Assembly (NCBI GenBank): GCA_031216445.1
Contig: CM062212.1
Span: 1,365,001 to 1,429,000, forward strand
Length of the DNA: 64,000 bases
Source of the DNA: Lateolabrax maculatus
Taxonomy: Eukaryota > Chordata > Actinopteri > Acropomatiformes > Lateolabracidae
Direction of reading: 5' to 3'
Positions 59,070 to 64,000 of the stretch are shown here, piece after piece (within the stretch, counting starts at the first letter, position 1; the number at the start of each line of letters is the position of its first letter). The translations under genes were made by a program, and so were the position numbers. The notes under the pieces were generated by a model. The model did not search any database. It saw nothing but the letters and a program-made list of their open reading frames with translations, and was not told the DNA's origin.

Positions 59070-61911
59070 GATATATATTTATTGATGTCACTACAGATGT
59101 CGCTGTCTGTCGTCTTCTTTCACAATTTGAGTCCAGCTTTCTAATTCTTCTAGTGTAAAATACAAACGTCACTTTGATGCCAGAGATCGTTTTGCAGGAG
59201 CAGATGTTGAACAGCTGTTTTCTTGCTGTGTTTATGACCTCACACGTCCAATAATTTCAACCTGTTCATGATGTTTTTTTTACGTTACAGTTTTAGATGT
59301 CGTTGTCTGAAAACGTGAGTGTTGACTAACTTTAGTTGATGACACCTGTTAACATCTGACCTGTTAGTTCTGAAGCTCATCGGTCCTAAAGAGGGAACGT
59401 TTCAGAGCTCAACATTTAGAGGAAACACTTTCAAATACTGTAAATAAAACTGCTGTTTAAGTACATGTGAACAGCAACGCAGCTGCTTTCTTTGTCAACA
59501 TTCCTTTGATTTAGACATTAAACTCCAAACTACTCGGATGAATCTCAGGACAAGACTGTAGTTACACAGGGAGGCTCTTTTCATGGAATAACTAAATATA
59601 AAACAATAAAAAGCTATACATGAAAAACAGACTGACAAACAAAACTGACCCGGACTGATTTCTCCACGTGTCGTCACTCTTCAAGAACTCCACTGCAACA
59701 GTTTCCACTAGTCTGATGTGGTTGTTTCCAGGCATTTGGCAGCTCATGTCGGTGACTAATAAGGAGTTCCAGAGCATTAACAGTCAGCGAGCGTTGTTTG
59801 GAAGATCCCTCACACAAAGGAGGCCTTGTTCACTGAGGAGCTCCTCTTAAAAAACACTGGATGTTACAGGCAGAATATATTCTGCTGCTGGGATCAGCTT
59901 CTGGCTGAGCTGACGTTCATCCACAGTGAGAAAAAGATGAGCTGGAGGGAGATTGTTTTATAGTTCCACTCACGATGTGACTCCAGATTGACGACTCAGA
60001 AGTATAATTACTACACCTCTAATAAAACACACAGGGAACTACTAACTATTTAGGCACGTAGAGGCCAACTCATTTTCTAGCATGTATTACATTTTCTCCA
60101 CTTGAAGGCCACCCTAGAGGACACTTTTAGCAGGCAGGACACATTAAAAATATAAACACGTTTTGTATTGAAATATAAAATTATCCAATGAAACATTAAG
60201 ACGGACAAATATAATTGAAAACACTTTCAGTTTGGTACTCGTACAAATTGAGCATGAACGTGTTTCATTTCCAGATGGCATCTTTTTTTTGGATTAGGAA
60301 AAGGAGAAACCGCAATTAGATAGATTAGGTTTAAAAAACTTAACTTATAATGCTGATACATGAGAGGCACAAACCAGGACTGGTGACGATCAAAAGGTCT
60401 CAAATTGTCCCGCAAACATTGGAAAATGTTGTCTTTAGTGAAGCAGCATCGTCATCGCTGCTACAGCTCAGAGAGGAAATTAAAAAAGGAAGTGGACTAT
60501 TTGCAAAATTGATGCAGACAAATGTTTCACTTTTATGCATCAGAATTTTAGTCAAAAGTTTGATTAAAATGAATCAGGAACGAGAACAAAATAAAAAAAC
60601 AAACCGCTGTGACTAAACTTGGGATCTGAAGACCAGATTTCATGTGAACTAAAGTCAAAGAAATAACTTTTACAGTTGAAAATCGGTGCCGGCTTTTTTC
60701 TGTAAGTAAGTCATACATTAAGCAGGATTTGGTTCAAAATATTTACTGGAACAGAATAATATTTTATGGCAAAACAGTAACATAGACAGACATATTGTAC
60801 ATAACTCATCGGTTAATGTTACAAATACATTTTTATTTGAATAACACCCTGATGATGTTTTCTTCCGTTAACCGTGGCACATGTGCAAACGTTGAAATGT
60901 CTCAACTATTTCTATTTAAATTTTAGTGACACTAGTCAATAGAGACACATTATGACAACAAATACAAATCAACTTCTGTTCCATTTGAATAATCTCCAGT
61001 TGATACAGAAAGACAAAGTATTTTTTAAAACTTCCGTGATTCAAGTATCGTAATCCGTCACGAGTCCAGTTAAGAGTCATCGCTACAGTTTATAAACTAC
61101 TTCAGTTTAAAGTGGACACATCTGTTCTTTTTAAAATATATACTTTGGCTACTTTTTCTTTCTAAAGAAAGTAAACAACTCTTGATTCAGATCTCTGTGT
61201 CTCCACTGAGCTGGACAACATGACCTGGTTTTCTGTTTTACCGGCGAAATTCTTCATGGACTGAAAACACTCCAAACCAAACATATGATGATGTTTAAAC
61301 GACGACAGAAACTCATCTGGGAGTAATATCTTAGGACTGTGAGAATTTCTTACTGCAGGAAAGAAGAAAGAGAGAACTAAATATTTTGGCACTGATTATG
61401 GGTTTGCAGGCAGTGTTCAGTGAGTATCCATGTAAATAGTCAAGTCCAACTAAATGATAAGCTTGGTAGAGGTTCTGCACAGCGGGACATTTGTACTTGC
61501 TGCTTTGAGCTAAACACTTTACGATGCTTTACTGATTAGCAGTAGCAGGTTTAATGTTCATCGTGTTCATCTTAGCTCAGCATGTCAGCGAGGTTGTTGA
61601 GACGTTTCACTCCGAATCACAAACATAAACCTCATTGTGGCGAAAAGTCAAAAGATCATCAGAGACATTAGGGTTCATCATGTGGACACTACAGCTGAGG
61701 CTGATGGGAATGTCATTAATTTTGAAGGAATTTTGCAAAACATCTGAAACACAGATGTACCGTGTGTTTCACATTTTTTTGAAAAAAAAAAAAAGAATAT
61801 GGACAAGGACATTAGGTGGTAATGCATTATTATTTTTCAAATTGCCACTAAAGAATCATGAATTACTAAAGTGTTCTTTTGTAAATCTCTTTTTCTTGTG
61901 TAAAGGCTGAT

Positions 61912-61917
61912 TTTATT
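61912..61917 (-). terminator. Candidate nt5e polyadenylation signal
   Basis: TTTATT on the + strand reads AATAAA on the nt5e strand, about 340 bases beyond the nt5e stop codon. Confidence 0.4.
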
Positions 61918-62258
61918 TCATATACATTTGAGGATTTCAGGCTCAACTCTACACAACTCTAACTCTACAGGAACTGCACTTTTATGTTTCTACTTATGTT
62001 TTGTCCAAACTTGGAGTTTTAAGAAACGACCAAACTTTTTGGGATAATTTGTCTATCAAAGTTTAATTTATGTTTTAAAAAAGTAAAATAATATAATAAT
62101 AAAATAATATTAAAATAAAGTCAAATCCCATTTTTGTGAATTGAGATTTTCAGGCCCGTAGAATTACATCCATCAGTGCTGTTAATTCTTCATACAGTTT
62201 GGTGTCTGTCCTCTGTCCTTCATTCGTTTGTCCTCTGTCCGACTGGGTAAAGTCAGCC

Positions 62259-63299
62259 TTACATGCTCCCACACACAGTCCAGAGCAGTCCCAGTGAAAC
62301 CAGTAAAAGCAGCGGAGCGGTTTGTCCCTGCAGTCCAGCAGCTGAGTTGTAGATCTTGATGCGTCCTTCAACAGACGGATACACTTTCTTTCTTTGCTTG
62401 ATGTAGTTGGACACGACCGAAATGTCCAAATCTCCTGGAAGGAAATAAAAAGGAAAACAGCAGGTTAAAACAAACGGAAATCACATCTCCAACAACAAAG
62501 CAAACAAAATCCCGTCAAAATCCAAACATCTCACCGCTGTTGTGTTTGAGCATCTCGGTCGTGATCATGGAGAATCCGTCTCCACCCTTCACCATGTAGG
62601 ACGGCAGCACCACTTTGTAAACCGTCTCATCCTCAACGGGTTCGTATTTAGGGACGCGACAGTTTGTGCAGAGGATGCTGAGGCTCTTCAGGCGATGCCC
62701 CTCGGGTTGAGAGAGGTCAAACTCTACACGAAATCCTGGTGGAGGACAGGGAAACATCATCCGTCTGGGCTGAAATAGGTCTGTATCAAAAACTATCAAG
62801 TGCTGAAAGTTGTTGTCATGAAACAGCTAGCCTGGCATATTGAAGAACTGTAATCTGGGAGCGTTTAGTCTTCTGCTCCCAGTAGATTTAGGTGTCAAAA
62901 TAAAGATACCGGACACTTGGAGGAACTCTCCGGTGCTCTGGCCGTATCGTCTCACTGAGTGTTCAAAAGCTTTCCTCAGTGTGGAGCCCTTCAGCTGCAC
63001 CAGGTCGAAGGTGCCTCCGAAAGGTAAGACGGCGATCAGGTCCTCCATGGTGATCGAACCTACAGACAACGCATCAACACCGATTTGTAAAGTTCTCCTG
63101 ACAAATCATCCGATCTCTCTCTCCTGACATGCTCTGGACGTAAAATACCCATCTGCTTCTAATCTACTTCCATGGAAACCAGCGACGCACCGTTTCTGCT
63201 TTGTTCATCAATAGACGTGCGGACGCCTCCTCCGTTGAAGAGGCAGGCGCTGACGTGGTTCCACTGGACGTCGTCTGGGGACCGGATGTTGTTGTCCAC
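62259..63299 (-). CDS. nt5e: Ecto-5'-nucleotidase (CD73), C-terminal exons only
   Basis: Four exons in gene order, 63299-63191, 63059-62910, 62735-62535 and 62434-62259, encode the last 211 residues; the rest lies beyond the right edge. CD73 is a GPI-anchored ectoenzyme that hydrolyses extracellular AMP to adenosine. Visible: the substrate-binding NGGGVR segment (human N390, R395), FGGTFDLVQLKGSTLRKAFE (with the human F417 equivalent), GQSTGEFLQVSG, CTNCRVPKYEP, and GGDGFSMI (with the human F500 equivalent). After RIKIYNSAAG, a hydrophobic tail (APLLLLVSLGLLWTVCG) ends the protein, as expected for a GPI signal with cleavage near NSAAG. Splice phases are consistent. The catalytic metal-binding N-terminal domain is not in the window. 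Confidence 0.96.
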
Positions 63300-64000
63300 C
63301 TGAGTAACGAAGACAAGAAGCAGATTCCCTCAGTCACATGTTAGTTTCTATAACTGTTACCGTTTGCTGTGTCATACCAGAGTTCATGCTACCACGTTCT
63401 CTGTACTAGTATCTTCACTGTTGCTCTGTGGCTGCTACAGTAAACTTTTGCCTTCAGATCACAAACAAATCGCACCAGAATCCACTTGGATGCGAAACGG
63501 AGACGGACCGTTTTTCCCAGGCGTTCCCAGTCCAGTCGTTTGAGGGCGTTTTCAAACCCGTGTTGTTCAGTCCGGTTGAATTGGACTCGTTAGAGCAGAT
63601 CTGAACGCAGCGATCATACTTGTCTTGGTCAGGTCACAACTGAATTCTGTGGTGGAATGAATCCAGCTCCGACCTGGACCAGCTTCTTGATATTTGGGCA
63701 GATAGGAGCTTCTTCAGGACCTTCTTTCAGACACAACTAACCAAGGAGCGAAGTTGTCGTTCTCACGTGACTTTAAGCGACACTTCTTGAATTTCTTTAT
63801 CTGTTAAAAGGGAAACCGAACCAACGGTAAAGTTCAACGAGTTTACCGACTCGTCCACTGATTCGGACCTGAGCAAATAAACTATAGCTTTGAAAAAGGC
63901 CTCAGCCGGCACCAGAGTTCGACTGACCTTTCAGAGGTCTCTTTCACACCTGTTCGGTTTATTGGGTCCAGATTGAGGAAAAAAAAGTATCTTTTGTTGT
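63300..64000. repeat. nt5e intron, probably mostly a teleost DNA repeat
   Basis: From about 63440, phrases such as AAACAAATCGCACCAGAATC, CCAGTCCAGTCGTTTGAGGG and CTTTCACACCTGTTCGGTTT belong, as I recall, to an abundant teleost non-autonomous DNA element. The window ends before a right terminus can be identified. No exon is visible. Confidence 0.45.

Larger units (their letters stand above)
58958..62258. other. snx14-nt5e convergent spacer
   Basis: Contains the snx14 3' UTR (AATAAA at 59064-59069, about 110 bases past the stop) and the nt5e 3' UTR, with a leftward AATAAA at 61917-61912. The sequence between is AT-rich without a gene or repeat that I recognise. Confidence 0.55.

Overview
This window is nuclear DNA from a ray-finned fish, most likely a percomorph teleost. 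Every coding gene is vertebrate and split into many GT-AG exons. The proteins are orthologues of well-known vertebrate proteins. Introns and intergenic DNA are full of CA/GT microsatellites and short inverted-repeat (MITE-like) elements of the kind typical of teleosts. There is no prokaryotic, organellar or viral content that I can see.

Layout, left to right: (1) 1-3005, upstream DNA of hey2 with microsatellites, several RBPJ/CSL-type Notch-response motifs and a palindromic E-box. (2) 3006-7273, hey2 (+), a Notch-effector bHLH-Orange repressor in 5 exons. (3) 7274-11443, hey2 3' UTR and repeat-rich spacer, including a CpG-rich island-like patch and four E-boxes spaced exactly 10 bp. (4) 11444-14982, glo1 (-), glyoxalase I, 6 exons, with a Tc1/mariner-like element in one intron. 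(5) 16811-26888, bub1 (-), the mitotic checkpoint kinase, 24 exons, with an E2F/CHR-type cell-cycle promoter just upstream. (6) 26889-30170, bub1/syncrip head-to-head spacer holding a striking 50-copy, indel-free 18-bp minisatellite next to the syncrip CpG-rich promoter. (7) 30171-35643, syncrip (+), hnRNP Q, 9 coding exons, followed by a long 3' UTR with a likely alternative terminal exon. (8) 41494-58957, snx14 (+), 29 coding exons with a minisatellite in intron 1. (9) 62259-63299 and beyond the right edge, the C-terminal four exons of nt5e (-), ecto-5'-nucleotidase/CD73.

SYNCRIP-SNX14-NT5E is the gene order I recall from human 6q14. hey2, glo1 and bub1 sit on other human regions, so the left half shows fish-specific linkage. 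The genes do not form one pathway: hey2 is a transcriptional repressor, glo1 is detoxification, bub1 is mitosis, syncrip is mRNA binding, snx14 is ER/lipid-droplet lipid handling and nt5e is extracellular adenosine production.

All exon boundaries were read by eye from splice signals, checked for reading-frame phase and compared from memory with the human proteins. Every internal coding exon kept phase. UTR ends, promoters and repeat limits are approximate. The least expected features are the 18-bp array between bub1 and syncrip, the acceptor-like minisatellite in snx14 intron 1, and several exons whose 3' splice sites are fed by TG microsatellites.
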